Shown here: positions 14,279-22,617 of the stretch, piece after piece
Layout: every line of letters begins with the position of its first letter
Position numbering within the stretch: position 1 is the stretch's first letter
Assembly (NCBI GenBank): GCA_947254375.1
Contig: CAMYCF010000008.1
Coordinates: 1 to 52,690 of the forward strand
Source of the DNA: an uncultured Mobilibacterium sp.
GTDB taxonomy: Bacteria; Bacillota; Clostridia; Peptostreptococcales; Anaerovoracaceae
Length of the DNA: 52,690 bases
Reading direction: 5' to 3'
Translations under genes and position numbers: made by a program
Notes under the pieces: generated by a model
Databases searched by the model: none
What the model saw: the letters and a program-made list of their open reading frames with translations, nothing else
What the model was told of the DNA's origin: nothing

Positions 14279-15682
14279 TCAGAAGCGGAAGTATAAAAAC
14301 GGATTATACGAACCGTATACCAGGTACGCGACGGAGAGCACGAACACCGCGAATATCGCCGCGATGCCGTAGCCGCCGAGTCTGTCTTCGACCGACCTGA
14401 ATTTGGCCATCGGTTGAGGCGTGCTGCATATCGCCGATACGATGAAGAGCACGAGGTTTATCTTTATGAGGTACAGCGTTTCATAGTTTGCAAAGGCGTG
14501 TCCGCCGATGCCGAACATGACGCCGAGGTACGATATCATCTTCGAAAAATCGGTGATGCTGAAGATGACCCAGCTTATGACGACGATAAAAAGCGCGTAC
14601 ACGTGCTGCGCCCACGGCGGGAGCTTCGCGATCTTCTCTCCCCAGACGTATTTCTCGAGGATGAGGAAAACGCCGAAGTAGAGTCCCCAAAGGACGAAGT
14701 TCCAGTGCGCGCCGTGCCAGAGGCCGGTGAGTCCCCAGACGATGAGGAGGTTCAGGATGTGCCTTTTGACCGGGACGCGGTTGCCGCCGAGCGGTATGTA
14801 GACGTACTCCTTGAACCAGCTGCTCAACGACATGTGCCACCTGCGCCAGAATTCGGTGATCGTCTTCGAGATGTACGGGTAGTTGAAGTTCTCCATGAAT
14901 TCGAAGCCGAACATGCGGCCGAGACCGATCGCCATGTCGGAGTACCCGCTGAAGTCGAAGTATATCTGGAAGGTGTACGCGATGATGCCGATCCAGTATG
15001 TCAGGACGGTCGCCTTCCCGTCCGGAAGCGCCGTGACGGTCGCGTATATCGCGCCGAGGTTGTTCGCGAGCAAAACTTTTTTACCGAGGCCGAAGATGAA
15101 CCTTTTTATACCGTCCGAAAATTTTACGAACGACATTGTGCGGTTGTCGATCTGCTCCTCGATGTCCCTGTACCTGACGATCGGGCCCGCTATGAGCTGC
15201 GGGAAGAACGAGAGGTAGAGACCGAATTTCAGAGGATTCTTCTGCGGTTTTACCGTCCCCTTGTACACGTCGAAGATGTACGACATCGCCTGGAACGTGT
15301 AGAACGAGATGCCGATCGGGAGGGCCAGCGCCGTGTATCCGATCTTGACATGGAAGATCGCGCTCACGGTGTCCATGAGGAACCCGAAGTACTTGAAAAA
15401 TCCGAGTATAAAGAGGTTGATGACGACGGTGAAGACGAGGTCCGACTTTCCGCTGCCGCCGCTCCTCTGCGCCAGTGCGATCCTGTGAGCCATGAAATAG
15501 TTGAAAAATATGCTGTATATCATCAGCAATATGTACACGGGCTCTCCCCAGCCGTAAAAGATAAGGCTGGCGATCAGGAGCGCGATGTTGCGCGCCGACT
15601 GATGTTTCTGCGGGATCGCGTAATATGCGAATGTCACTATGGGCAGAAAATAAAATACGAAGATAATGCTACTGAACAGCAT
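14279..15682 (-). CDS. MBOAT family O-acyltransferase (AlgI/DltB-like)
   Basis: The 467-residue multi-span membrane protein (10-12 segments) starts MLFSSIIFVFYFLPIVTFAYY, the usual AlgI-type N-terminus. The conserved MBOAT region is FWRRWHMSLSSWFKEYVYIPLGGNRV, and the catalytic histidine is in LTGLWHGAHWNFVLWG. It is expected to bring an acyl (probably acetyl) group across the membrane and pass it to the DHHW/SGNH partner. The start overlaps the end of the DUF4358 gene by 14 bases. Its gene order (SGNH, DUF4358, MBOAT, DHHW) is one I recognise from other Clostridia. Confidence 0.93.
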   Translation of the reverse strand: MLFSSIIFVFYFLPIVTFAYYAIPQKHQSARNIALLIASLIFYGWGEPVYILLMIYSIFFNYFMAHRIALAQRSGGSGKSDLVFTVVINLFILGFFKYFGFLMDTVSAIFHVKIGYTALALPIGISFYTFQAMSYIFDVYKGTVKPQKNPLKFGLYLSFFPQLIAGPIVRYRDIEEQIDNRTMSFVKFSDGIKRFIFGLGKKVLLANNLGAIYATVTALPDGKATVLTYWIGIIAYTFQIYFDFSGYSDMAIGLGRMFGFEFMENFNYPYISKTITEFWRRWHMSLSSWFKEYVYIPLGGNRVPVKRHILNLLIVWGLTGLWHGAHWNFVLWGLYFGVFLILEKYVWGEKIAKLPPWAQHVYALFIVVISWVIFSITDFSKMISYLGVMFGIGGHAFANYETLYLIKINLVLFIVSAICSTPQPMAKFRSVEDRLGGYGIAAIFAVFVLSVAYLVYGSYNPFLYFRF

Positions 15683-16196
15683 TCCTAAACACCTCCTCGT
15701 ACTTATCCGCCCTTTTGTCTACGCAGTAAAAGACGTATTTGCCTTTGACGGTTATGACCGCGTTTTTCATGAGTTTTACCTGCTCAGGGCCGTAGCTTTC
15801 GAACACCTTTTCCTGCGAGTCGATGCGCCTGTCGATCGCGTCGCGAACGGGCGGGATGTCGCCCTGTTTTTTCGCCTTGATGACAAGGACTTCCTCGACG
15901 CCGAGCGCCTCTTTACTCTTGTAATAGATGACGCCGTCGAAGTCGTCCTCAGTGAGACCGAGGAACTGCTTCAGCTGCTTCGGTGAACATTTCTGCATCT
16001 TATCGATGCCGGTCGACTTTTGGAACGCCGCCTCTATATCTCCCGTCGGGACATCCTTCGCGTCGGCTCCCCTGTACACGAAAAAGAGGAAGGCGAGCAT
16101 TATCGCGACGGACACCGTTTTTATGATGATGCCGCCGAGGCGCTGCTCTTCCGCCGTCTTTTCTATGCTGTTTTTATTCGTCGTCTTGTTTGCCAT
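15669..16196 (-). CDS. DUF4358 domain protein
   Basis: The roughly 175-residue protein has a basic cytoplasmic start, one membrane segment (IIIKTVSVAIMLAFLFFVYRG) and an extracytoplasmic DUF4358 domain (GIDKMQKCSPKQLKQFLGL, DFDGVIYYKSKEALGVEEVLVIKAK, IDRRIDSQEKVFESYGPEQVKLMKNAVITVKGKYVFY). The function is unknown; the family recurs beside MBOAT and DHHW genes, which suggests an accessory role in polymer acylation. The start is uncertain: ATG at 16196 (chosen) has only a distant GGG, and TTG at 16235 would add 13 residues. An 18-19 bp duplicated TTCAAGRCCTAA motif (16231-16260) occupies the gap to the SGNH gene. Confidence 0.8.
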   Translation of the reverse strand: MANKTTNKNSIEKTAEEQRLGGIIIKTVSVAIMLAFLFFVYRGADAKDVPTGDIEAAFQKSTGIDKMQKCSPKQLKQFLGLTEDDFDGVIYYKSKEALGVEEVLVIKAKKQGDIPPVRDAIDRRIDSQEKVFESYGPEQVKLMKNAVITVKGKYVFYCVDKRADKYEEVFRNAVQ

Positions 16197-16257
16197 CTCT
16201 GAAATGATTTCCCGTTTTTTATCTCTGTCTTTCAAGACCTAATTTGTCGTTCAAGGC

Positions 16258-17094
16258 CTAAAGGCCCGCCGCTTCCGCCATTTTATCGAGCCATATCGGA
16301 TAGTAGGCCGGCTGCGCGTGGATGCCGTCGCCCGCGTACAGGCTCGGATCGTCCGCGAGTATGTACGCGTCGTCGATGTACGGGATCTTCTTCTTCTCAC
16401 ACATCGCCTTTATCGCGGCGTTGAATTTTTTATAATTACCGATCGATGAATTTCTCGATATCGCAGCTTTGTCCGGGGTCGATATGCTGCACACGTAGAC
16501 CTTCGTGTTCGGAGACGCCTTCATGAATCTGTCGAGGAGTTCCGAATACCTCTTGATGAAGGCCTTCTCGTCACCGGAGTAGTTCCCCATGTCGTTCATC
16601 CCGAACGCGAAAAACGCGCATTTAGGCTTGAGCGCCGCCGCTCCGTCGAAAAGGTCGTCCCCGTACACGACCGACGCGCCGATCTTACTGAACACCTGCC
16701 CCGATGAAAGGAATCCGTATACCGAGAGCCCCTCCGTGAGCGAGTCGCCGACGACCACGCAGTCCTTGAATTTCCTCATGTACTTCGCTTTTACGCCGTT
16801 GACAGTCGAGCTGCTGCTCCCGTCCGCATCGTCCAGGGCTTTTACGCGGCTCTCTATGTCCTCGACCGAACCCGACTGCATTTCCGTGACGAGCTTTTCG
16901 GAGGCTTTGATATCGCTGTCCGATCCGCCCGCCGAAATGTTGAATTTGAACAGATTGAAAATGAAGAGGACGCAGAAAACGAGCACACAAAAACCCGCCG
17001 CCTTATATATCGCCGGCAGGTTTTTCGTAAGACTCCGTATTTCGCCTATTTCAGAAGTGTTTTCTCTGTGTCTGTCCGTTCCTTTTATTCCCAT
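16258..17094 (-). CDS. SGNH/GDSL hydrolase family protein, membrane-anchored
   Basis: The 278-residue protein has a short cytoplasmic part, one membrane anchor (FCVLVFCVLFIFNLFKF) and an extracytoplasmic SGNH domain. Catalytic blocks are visible: VVVGDSLTEGL (Ser), FFAFGMNDMG (Gly-Asn region) and DGIHAQPAYYPIW (Asp-x-x-His). It is likely to be an esterase or acyltransferase for surface polymers. Its ATG overlaps the TAA of the preceding yjjB by one base (TAATG), so translation is coupled. Family and operon place it in the same system as the MBOAT and DHHW proteins. Confidence 0.87.
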   Translation of the reverse strand: MGIKGTDRHRENTSEIGEIRSLTKNLPAIYKAAGFCVLVFCVLFIFNLFKFNISAGGSDSDIKASEKLVTEMQSGSVEDIESRVKALDDADGSSSSTVNGVKAKYMRKFKDCVVVGDSLTEGLSVYGFLSSGQVFSKIGASVVYGDDLFDGAAALKPKCAFFAFGMNDMGNYSGDEKAFIKRYSELLDRFMKASPNTKVYVCSISTPDKAAISRNSSIGNYKKFNAAIKAMCEKKKIPYIDDAYILADDPSLYAGDGIHAQPAYYPIWLDKMAEAAGL

Positions 17095-17567
17095 TACCCT
17101 AAGTTTTTATTTCCTATACGCCTTTGCAATATTGCAAGATATTTACTTATGATTTCGACTACGATGAATCCGAGCGCTATGGCCACGCAGACCACTATGA
17201 GGCGCCAGGCGTTGTCGAGGGCTTCGTGCGGTTTTCTCATTACGGTGAAGTACATCATGTAATAGAGTTTCGATCCCGGTATGAGCGGGAATACCGCCGA
17301 TGTCCTGAAGATCGTGGCCGGAGCCTTATTTATCCTCGCCATGACCTGCGCGAAAGCTGCGACGAATATCGAAGCGATCAGAACTGCCGAAAAAACGTTT
17401 TCGGTGTAGTGATACGCCACGAGGTATATGAGCCATGTGAGGAACGCACCGAGTCCCGAGTATGCGACCTGCCTGCCTTTGATCTTAAACCAAAGCGAAA
17501 AGCCGATGCACCCGATCGTGGATGATATGAGCTGTACATATATGTTCGGAGCAGTTGCCGCCGCCAT
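17094..17567 (-). CDS. threonine/serine exporter, small subunit (YjjB/ThrE_2 family)
   Basis: The 157-residue protein has four to five membrane segments. The conserved run FRTSAVFPLIPGSKLYYMMY matches the IPG-containing motif of the YjjB half of ThrE-type exporters. It works with the YjjP half encoded directly upstream: the yjjP TGA and the yjjB ATG are separated by one base. In Corynebacterium ThrE is a single chain that exports threonine and serine; the split form is common in Firmicutes, and E. coli YjjPB exports succinate, so the substrate here is open. Translation is coupled to the SGNH hydrolase downstream. Confidence 0.87.
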   Translation of the reverse strand: MAAATAPNIYVQLISSTIGCIGFSLWFKIKGRQVAYSGLGAFLTWLIYLVAYHYTENVFSAVLIASIFVAAFAQVMARINKAPATIFRTSAVFPLIPGSKLYYMMYFTVMRKPHEALDNAWRLIVVCVAIALGFIVVEIISKYLAILQRRIGNKNLG

Positions 17568-17568
17568 A

Positions 17569-18327
17569 TCACATCACCCCCCTGAACATCAGGAGCGCCA
17601 TGGCTATCCCTATCGCGATGCCCGCAGCACCGAGTATCGCTCCGGTTATATTGAGTATCCCCGAGAGGACCTCCTTGTGGAGCACGTCTATTATGCCGTT
17701 CGCCGTGGCGAGACCTCCGACGAGAAGCATGACCAATCCCGTGGTCGTGCTGTCGAGATGTATATCCATTCCGAAATACTGAGCCATTACGATCGCCGCT
17801 TCACCTATGAAAGCGAGTATCGCGTTATACACGAACACATTGTTCTCGGTCCGACCGAGGACGTCGCCTATGGCGATTATCAGTATCGCCGCCATGGCAG
17901 CGACAAGGGCATCCGCCAGCGATCCGTTGAAGAAGACGGCAAATCCAGCACATCCCATCATTCCCGCCATCATCCTCGTCAAAGGAGTCTGGGCCTTCCT
18001 GTTGAACACCTCGGTCAGCTTTATGCTGAGATTCTCCGCGTCCGGCGTATTCGCGCACGCGTACCTCGAGAGGTTGTTCAGATAGTCGAGCCTGTCATAG
18101 TTCGTGTCGCTGCCGATGACCTGTCTTATCTGCGTAAAAATATTACCGTCTCTGTCTTCTACGGTGATCTGTATCGTCGAAGGTATTATAAAAATGTCCG
18201 TGCGAACGAAGCCGTAGCTCTTAGTCATCCTGCTGATGCTGTCGGCTACGCGCGTCACTTCGGCTCCGCTCCTGAGCATCGCCTCTCCGATATCAAGTAT
18301 TACTTTTACGATCCTCTGTCTTTCCAT
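17569..18327 (-). CDS. threonine/serine exporter, large subunit (YjjP/ThrE, DUF1212)
   Basis: The roughly 252-residue protein starts MERQRIVKVILDIGEAMLRSGAEVTRV, the usual start of DUF1212 proteins, in which a cytoplasmic domain (SISRMTKSYGFVRTDIFIIPSTIQIT) precedes five membrane segments. ATG at 18327 or GTG at 18333 could start it; GGTGG lies close upstream. It is the first gene of the operon that continues through yjjB, SGNH, DUF4358, MBOAT and DHHW, and it has its own TTGAAT-16-TATACT promoter. The substrate could be an amino acid or a carboxylate. Confidence 0.87.
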   Translation of the reverse strand: MERQRIVKVILDIGEAMLRSGAEVTRVADSISRMTKSYGFVRTDIFIIPSTIQITVEDRDGNIFTQIRQVIGSDTNYDRLDYLNNLSRYACANTPDAENLSIKLTEVFNRKAQTPLTRMMAGMMGCAGFAVFFNGSLADALVAAMAAILIIAIGDVLGRTENNVFVYNAILAFIGEAAIVMAQYFGMDIHLDSTTTGLVMLLVGGLATANGIIDVLHKEVLSGILNITGAILGAAGIAIGIAMALLMFRGVM

Positions 18328-18372
18328 TGCCACCGATCTCTAAAAAAACGACTTATAACAGCTCCAGAATTA

Positions 18373-18400
18373 AGTATATAGGATAGCCCGTAAAATTCAA
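18373..18400 (-). promoter_or_regulatory. putative sigma-A promoter of the yjjP-to-DHHW operon
   Basis: On the minus strand TTGAAT (18400-18395), 16-base spacer, TATACT (18378-18373), about 45 bases before yjjP. Confidence 0.5.
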
Positions 18401-18444
18401 CCGCCGCACGGCACGTTCTCCGTGATTTTTGTGTGTAGAATAGG

Positions 18445-18472
18445 AAACCTCGCCGAAACATCGGCGAGGTTT
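18445..18472 (-). terminator. intrinsic terminator after nagB
   Basis: Perfect 12-bp stem AAACCTCGCCGA / TCGGCGAGGTTT (18445-18456, 18461-18472) with a 4-base loop, 40 bases after the nagB stop. The T-rich flank is weaker on the nagB side (TTTCCTATTC) than on the plus side (TTTTGTGTTTTT). Confidence 0.65.
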
Positions 18473-18512
18473 TGTGTTTTTCTGAAATCTACAGACTGTT
18501 TGTCCGCCCGGA

Positions 18513-19232
18513 TTATTCTCCGTAAGCTTCTATGTCTACCAGAACGTATGCGTTCGGATGCATCTTGAGGAAAGTGATCGGGCACATAGGATCGATATCG
18601 TTGTTCTTCAGTGCTGCGATCGCGTTCTTCTTTCCTGCTCCCATCGCTACGAGGACGATCTTCTTCGCTCTCATGATAGGACCCATTCCCATAGTGATAG
18701 CCGTCGTAGGAACTTCCGACTTGTCGTTGAAGAACCTTGCGTTAGCTTCGATCGTAGAATCCTCGAGCACGTTGATGTGCGTGTTGGCAACGAGAGTCTT
18801 TCCCGGCTCATTGAATCCGAGGTGTCCGTTAGGACCTACTCCGAGTACCTGCAGGTCGATCCTGCCTTCCTTCTCGAGAACTGCGTCGTATTCAGCGCAA
18901 GCTTCTTCAGGATCCTTCGTACCGGAAGGTACGTGCGTGTCATCCTTATTTATATTGACGTGATCGAACAGGTTATCATTCATAAAATATCTGTAACTCT
19001 GATCGTGTGTTCCGTCAAGACCTACATATTCATCGAGATTGACGCTGTGAACGCGGCTGAAATCGATCTTTCCTTCCTTGTTGAGCTCGATGAGCTTCTT
19101 GTACATGCCTACCGGCGACGATCCCGTCGCGAGTCCGAGCAATGCGTTCGGTTTCTCCTCTACCAGTTCGCGGATCTGCTCCGCTGCAAATGCGTTCAGT
19201 TCGTCGACCGAATCAAATACTTTGATCTCCAT
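18513..19232 (-). CDS. nagB: glucosamine-6-phosphate deaminase
   Basis: This 239-residue enzyme converts glucosamine-6-phosphate to fructose-6-phosphate and ammonia, feeding wall or mucin amino sugars into glycolysis. Conserved blocks are LGLATGSSPVGMY, VNLDEYVGLDGTHDQSYRYFMNDNLF, and QVLGVGPNGHLGFNEPG with the catalytic Asp-His region. The start is ATG at 19232 with AAAAGGAG 6 bases upstream; the ATG six bases earlier overlaps that site. Codon use is strongly biased (many GCA/GCT, GTA, AAC, TAC codons), which suggests high expression. The gene is monocistronic with a TATAAT box at 19304-19299 but a poor -35. Confidence 0.95.
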   Translation of the reverse strand: MEIKVFDSVDELNAFAAEQIRELVEEKPNALLGLATGSSPVGMYKKLIELNKEGKIDFSRVHSVNLDEYVGLDGTHDQSYRYFMNDNLFDHVNINKDDTHVPSGTKDPEEACAEYDAVLEKEGRIDLQVLGVGPNGHLGFNEPGKTLVANTHINVLEDSTIEANARFFNDKSEVPTTAITMGMGPIMRAKKIVLVAMGAGKKNAIAALKNNDIDPMCPITFLKMHPNAYVLVDIEAYGE

Positions 19233-19414
19233 AAACATCTCCTTTTCGTTTACTTTTACGCTTTTCGCGCATCTTTACCGTCTTAAAAACCACGCCTTAT
19301 TATACTCTTTCTCGTTCGTTTGGGAAGGAGCTATTTTTATATTTTTTGTGAATTTTATCCCCCTTTTGCGATGAAATTGTAAAGATTTTTGTTTCGGTAA
19401 AAAGCGAGATGCTT

Positions 19415-21700
19415 TTATTCGCGATTTTTGAGAGCCTCCGTCGCCGGTATTTTATAGATGCGCCTCTTGTGGAAGAACGTCGCGATAAAATACGACACTA
19501 TCGCGAGCGCTGCGATCTTTACGTAGACCGCCGCGTTCGGCACGAAGGCTACCCACCCCGTCGTGTGTGCCATCATCTTGTACCAATAGTCCCTGACGAG
19601 CTTCGCCGAGAGCGGCAGGCTTATCGCCAGCGATATCACGACGGTGACGAACCCCTGACGCAGATACAACTGCTCGATCTCGCGCTTCCTGTATCCCATG
19701 ACCTTGGCGAGCGAGATGTTGAACCTGTTTTCGTCCAGCATCAGCCCTGTCATCAGGTAGAGAAGGACGATGTAGCAGATGATCCCTACCCACACCATCA
19801 TGTCGATGAATTTCTCCATGAATTTCTGCATGAGTTGCGTCACATCGATTATGTCGTTCCGGTTCAGGCGCGTGCTCACCGCATGCTTAGGGATGTCGAG
19901 TTTTTTGTCCGACAGGAGCATCATGAAGAAGTCGTCCGGATAGTCGGCCAGCCCGTTTAGCGTCTCTCTGTCCGTGAAGAAAGTCTGTCCGAGCCTGTAG
20001 TTGACGACTCCGACGATCTTAAATGTGCGGTTTTTATCCTGCACCTTGTCATATGTCTTCAGATCGTCACCGACGCCGAGTTTCAGCTTGTCCGCCATGG
20101 ACGATGAGATCGCGAGCTCGCTGTCGTCCTTCGGGAAGCGCCCTTTATCTACTTTAAAATATTTTGACTTCGGTGATATACCGAATACATCTATGTTCTC
20201 GTTCATATCGTCGCCGAAATTGTCGTTCCTGATCACGAGCGGTTTTACCGACACCTTCTCGAAATATTCGTCGCCCTTCGGTTCCGCCGGGGCTTTCAGC
20301 ATGTACTGATAGTTGTAGTGTGTCGTGGCGAGGACGCTTTTCGTATAGTATGGAAAAGTGCTGTTCATGCCGAGCGCAAACATCAGAAGCCAAGTCGCGA
20401 TGAATATCCCCGCAAAAAGCCTGAGCACGTTGCTCTTCGACGACATCCAAAGCCGCACCCTGAACTTGCGCGCAAAGTTGTCCGATTTCAGTTTCGGCTC
20501 GAGCCTCACGTTCTTCTTCGCCACGCTGTTCTGTAAAAGTTCTACTGCGCGGTGCCTCATAAGGCTGAGCGCGTGCATGTAGGTGGTAAAAAATATAAGC
20601 AGCGTCGGAAGGAACACTGTCGCCGCGAACAGCTTTTTATCGATCGTAAAATCGGTCAGCGGTATCGAGTAGTATGTCGCAAAAGTTTTGAACTGATACC
20701 CGGCAAAAAATTTAAACCCGTACAGCGCCGCGCACACCCCGCTCACGAGCGTCACGATCGACGGCAGTATGCTGTAGTGGAGCGCGATCTCCTTCTTTTT
20801 ATAGCCCGACGCGAGGAGAAGTCCGATTATGCCCGTTTCGCTTTTGATGATGTGTCGCGAATAGGATATCAGTATGAACACGACCATAAGAAGTGACATG
20901 ATGATAAAAAGTGCCATGCTCTGGTTGACGCTCCTGATCTTATCCTGCGGTCCGGCTATACGCGGATTGATGTCGTTCGGCGTTATCGAGCGAACGATCG
21001 TCTGCTTCGAAGCGGCGTCGCTCAGCTTGATCAGCTTTTTGTCCTGCTCGTGCTTTGTAAGTTTGCCGACAAAAGATACGGCATACGTGTAATTGTATTC
21101 CGACGGCGCAAAAGAGCTGAAATCGGCCGAGCTCATCATTCCCGGCCCGAACGATTCTGCATCACCGAGAAAATCGCTCATGTTTTCGCGCGGGTCGACG
21201 TAGTCCGGCATGACGCCCGTCGCGGAGACCTTTAATTTTTTACCGCCGAAGTCGACGGTATCCCCGATTTTTATCTTCTGCGCATTCGCAAAATTCCTTT
21301 CGAGAAAGATCTCGCCGGCCTTCGGGGCGTGTCCTTTTTCGATGAGCGGCCTCGCCGTTTTCTCCCTTTCGTCGTAAAGGCGCAGTTTTACGCCGGGTCC
21401 AAGGTCGGTATCGACGGTTTTATCGATATAAAAATCTTTGTCGATCTTGATATCGCCGACTTCCTTCTCTACCTCATCGATGTCACCTATTTCGGTCACG
21501 GTCTGCAGTACGGCGTCATACACGTCCTGCGATTTCAGTACCTTTTTATATTGGCCCAGTCCGTCGCGGGAGCTTATGTACATGCCGAGGCAGACGCCGA
21601 GCATGACGACGAGAAGAACGAACACGCTCAGGAACCTGCCGAGGTTGTGTCTGAATTGTCTTCCGTAGCGCTTGTGGAGCGGCATTTTGAAAAAGTTCAT
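19415..21700 (-). CDS. FtsX-like ABC transporter permease
   Basis: The 761-residue permease starts MNFFKMPLHKRYGRQFRHNLGRF, with one N-terminal membrane segment, a large extracytoplasmic domain, a central group of three membrane segments (ALFIIMSLLMVVFILISYS onward), a second large outer domain and a final group of three to four segments with the FtsX/MacB core (MMVWVGIICYIVLLYLMTGLMLDENRF). The two-FtsX-domain layout matches large Firmicute permeases linked to export or antimicrobial-peptide sensing. It pairs with the ATPase encoded 12 bases upstream. No two-component system is nearby, so a Bce-type role cannot be claimed. Confidence 0.88.
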   Translation of the reverse strand: MNFFKMPLHKRYGRQFRHNLGRFLSVFVLLVVMLGVCLGMYISSRDGLGQYKKVLKSQDVYDAVLQTVTEIGDIDEVEKEVGDIKIDKDFYIDKTVDTDLGPGVKLRLYDEREKTARPLIEKGHAPKAGEIFLERNFANAQKIKIGDTVDFGGKKLKVSATGVMPDYVDPRENMSDFLGDAESFGPGMMSSADFSSFAPSEYNYTYAVSFVGKLTKHEQDKKLIKLSDAASKQTIVRSITPNDINPRIAGPQDKIRSVNQSMALFIIMSLLMVVFILISYSRHIIKSETGIIGLLLASGYKKKEIALHYSILPSIVTLVSGVCAALYGFKFFAGYQFKTFATYYSIPLTDFTIDKKLFAATVFLPTLLIFFTTYMHALSLMRHRAVELLQNSVAKKNVRLEPKLKSDNFARKFRVRLWMSSKSNVLRLFAGIFIATWLLMFALGMNSTFPYYTKSVLATTHYNYQYMLKAPAEPKGDEYFEKVSVKPLVIRNDNFGDDMNENIDVFGISPKSKYFKVDKGRFPKDDSELAISSSMADKLKLGVGDDLKTYDKVQDKNRTFKIVGVVNYRLGQTFFTDRETLNGLADYPDDFFMMLLSDKKLDIPKHAVSTRLNRNDIIDVTQLMQKFMEKFIDMMVWVGIICYIVLLYLMTGLMLDENRFNISLAKVMGYRKREIEQLYLRQGFVTVVISLAISLPLSAKLVRDYWYKMMAHTTGWVAFVPNAAVYVKIAALAIVSYFIATFFHKRRIYKIPATEALKNRE

Positions 21701-21712
21701 TTCCGTCCCCTC

Positions 21713-22411
21713 CTACCAGTCTACATCCTGCGCGGCCATCTTGTTTTCGTTTACGATGTTCTCCGTTATCGTACCGTCGTGGAGGCGTATGATCCTGTCC
21801 GACATGTTCTTTATGGCTTCGTTGTGAGTCACCATGAGTATCGTCGTTTTATACTTCCTGTTTATATCTTCCATAAGCGCCAGGATCTCTTTGGACGTGC
21901 TGTAATCGAGTGCCCCCGTCGGCTCGTCACACAGGAGGATGTCGGGATTCTTGATCATGGCTCGGCCTATCGCCGTACGCTGCTGTTCACCGCCCGATAT
22001 ATGAGCCGGGAATTTATCGATGTTTTCCCTCATTCCGAGCGCATCGATTATTTCTCCTTCGTCCAGCGGGTCATCGCTTATGTAGCTTCCCATTTCGATG
22101 TTCTCCCTTACCGTGAGGTCAGGTATGAGATTGTAAAATTGAAAGATAAATCCGAGCTGCCGGCGCCTGTATTCGCCGAGCTCTTTCCCTTTGAGATCCG
22201 TTATGACCTGATCTCCGACTTTTATGCTTCCTCCGTCGGCCTTCTCAAGACCGCCGACAAGGTTCAGAAGCGTCGATTTCCCCGATCCCGACGGTCCGTA
22301 TATCGTGCATATCTCTCCGCTCTTTACGTCGAAGCTCATGGATCTGAGGATGGTCTGCTCCCTGTCACCCGTCTTGTATTTTTTCGTAAGATTTCTGACT
22401 TGTATGTCCAT
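21713..22411 (-). CDS. ABC transporter ATP-binding protein (MacB/LolD-type)
   Basis: This 232-residue ATPase energises the FtsX-type permease that follows. Walker A is GPSGSGKST, the Q-loop region is LGFIFQFYNLIPDLT (typical of the MacB/LolD group), the signature is HISGGEQQRTAIGRA, Walker B is DILLCDEPTGALD and the H-loop is MVTHNEAI. The start is ATG at 22411 with GAAGGAG upstream. The promoter (22524-22496) overlaps a perfect 13-bp palindrome, and the leader contains a strong hairpin, so the pair appears to be regulated. Confidence 0.93.
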   Translation of the reverse strand: MDIQVRNLTKKYKTGDREQTILRSMSFDVKSGEICTIYGPSGSGKSTLLNLVGGLEKADGGSIKVGDQVITDLKGKELGEYRRRQLGFIFQFYNLIPDLTVRENIEMGSYISDDPLDEGEIIDALGMRENIDKFPAHISGGEQQRTAIGRAMIKNPDILLCDEPTGALDYSTSKEILALMEDINRKYKTTILMVTHNEAIKNMSDRIIRLHDGTITENIVNENKMAAQDVDW

Positions 22412-22464
22412 AACGGCGTTCTCCTTCGAATGAATAAAAAAATTTGATTTGCCTGATTCGATAA

Positions 22465-22484
22465 AACCGACGCGCCCGTCGGTT
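22465..22484 (-). promoter_or_regulatory. leader hairpin of the ABC transporter transcript
   Basis: AACCGACG / CGTCGGTT, perfect 8-bp stem with 4-base loop, followed on the minus strand by TTATC. It begins about 5 bases after the predicted transcription start. It could be a weak attenuator or an mRNA-stabilising 5' hairpin. Confidence 0.5.
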
Positions 22485-22485
22485 A

Positions 22486-22498
22486 GATTAGACTAATC
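22486..22498. promoter_or_regulatory. 13-bp perfect palindrome overlapping the ABC transporter promoter (putative operator)
   Basis: GATTAG-A-CTAATC. It overlaps the last three bases of the -10 box and covers the start point, the classic position for a repressor. No regulator gene lies beside it. Confidence 0.6.
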
Positions 22499-22524
22499 AT
22501 ACCACTGCGAGGCGGGGCGGTCAA
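22496..22524 (-). promoter_or_regulatory. putative sigma-A promoter of the ABC transporter
   Basis: On the minus strand TTGACC (22524-22519), 17-base spacer, TATGAT (22501-22496). Confidence 0.65.
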
Positions 22525-22566
22525 TGGATATACTATTGTTTTTATGGGATATTATCGAAAAAAATT

Positions 22567-22591
22567 CCCTGCGGCAGTTCGTACCGCAGGG
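22567..22591 (-). terminator. intrinsic terminator after the sugar dehydratase gene
   Basis: CCCTGCGG / CCGCAGGG, perfect 8-bp stem, 9-base loop, followed on the minus strand by AATTTTTTTC. It lies 26 bases after the stop at 22618. Confidence 0.85.
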
Positions 22592-22617
22592 CGTTTTCTC
22601 GTATTTTTATCTTTCCT

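Noticed and set aside
14414..15688. 424-codon plus-strand frame opposite the MBOAT gene
   Set aside because: Charged, Asp/Arg-rich shadow translation; the minus-strand protein has a full MBOAT signature.
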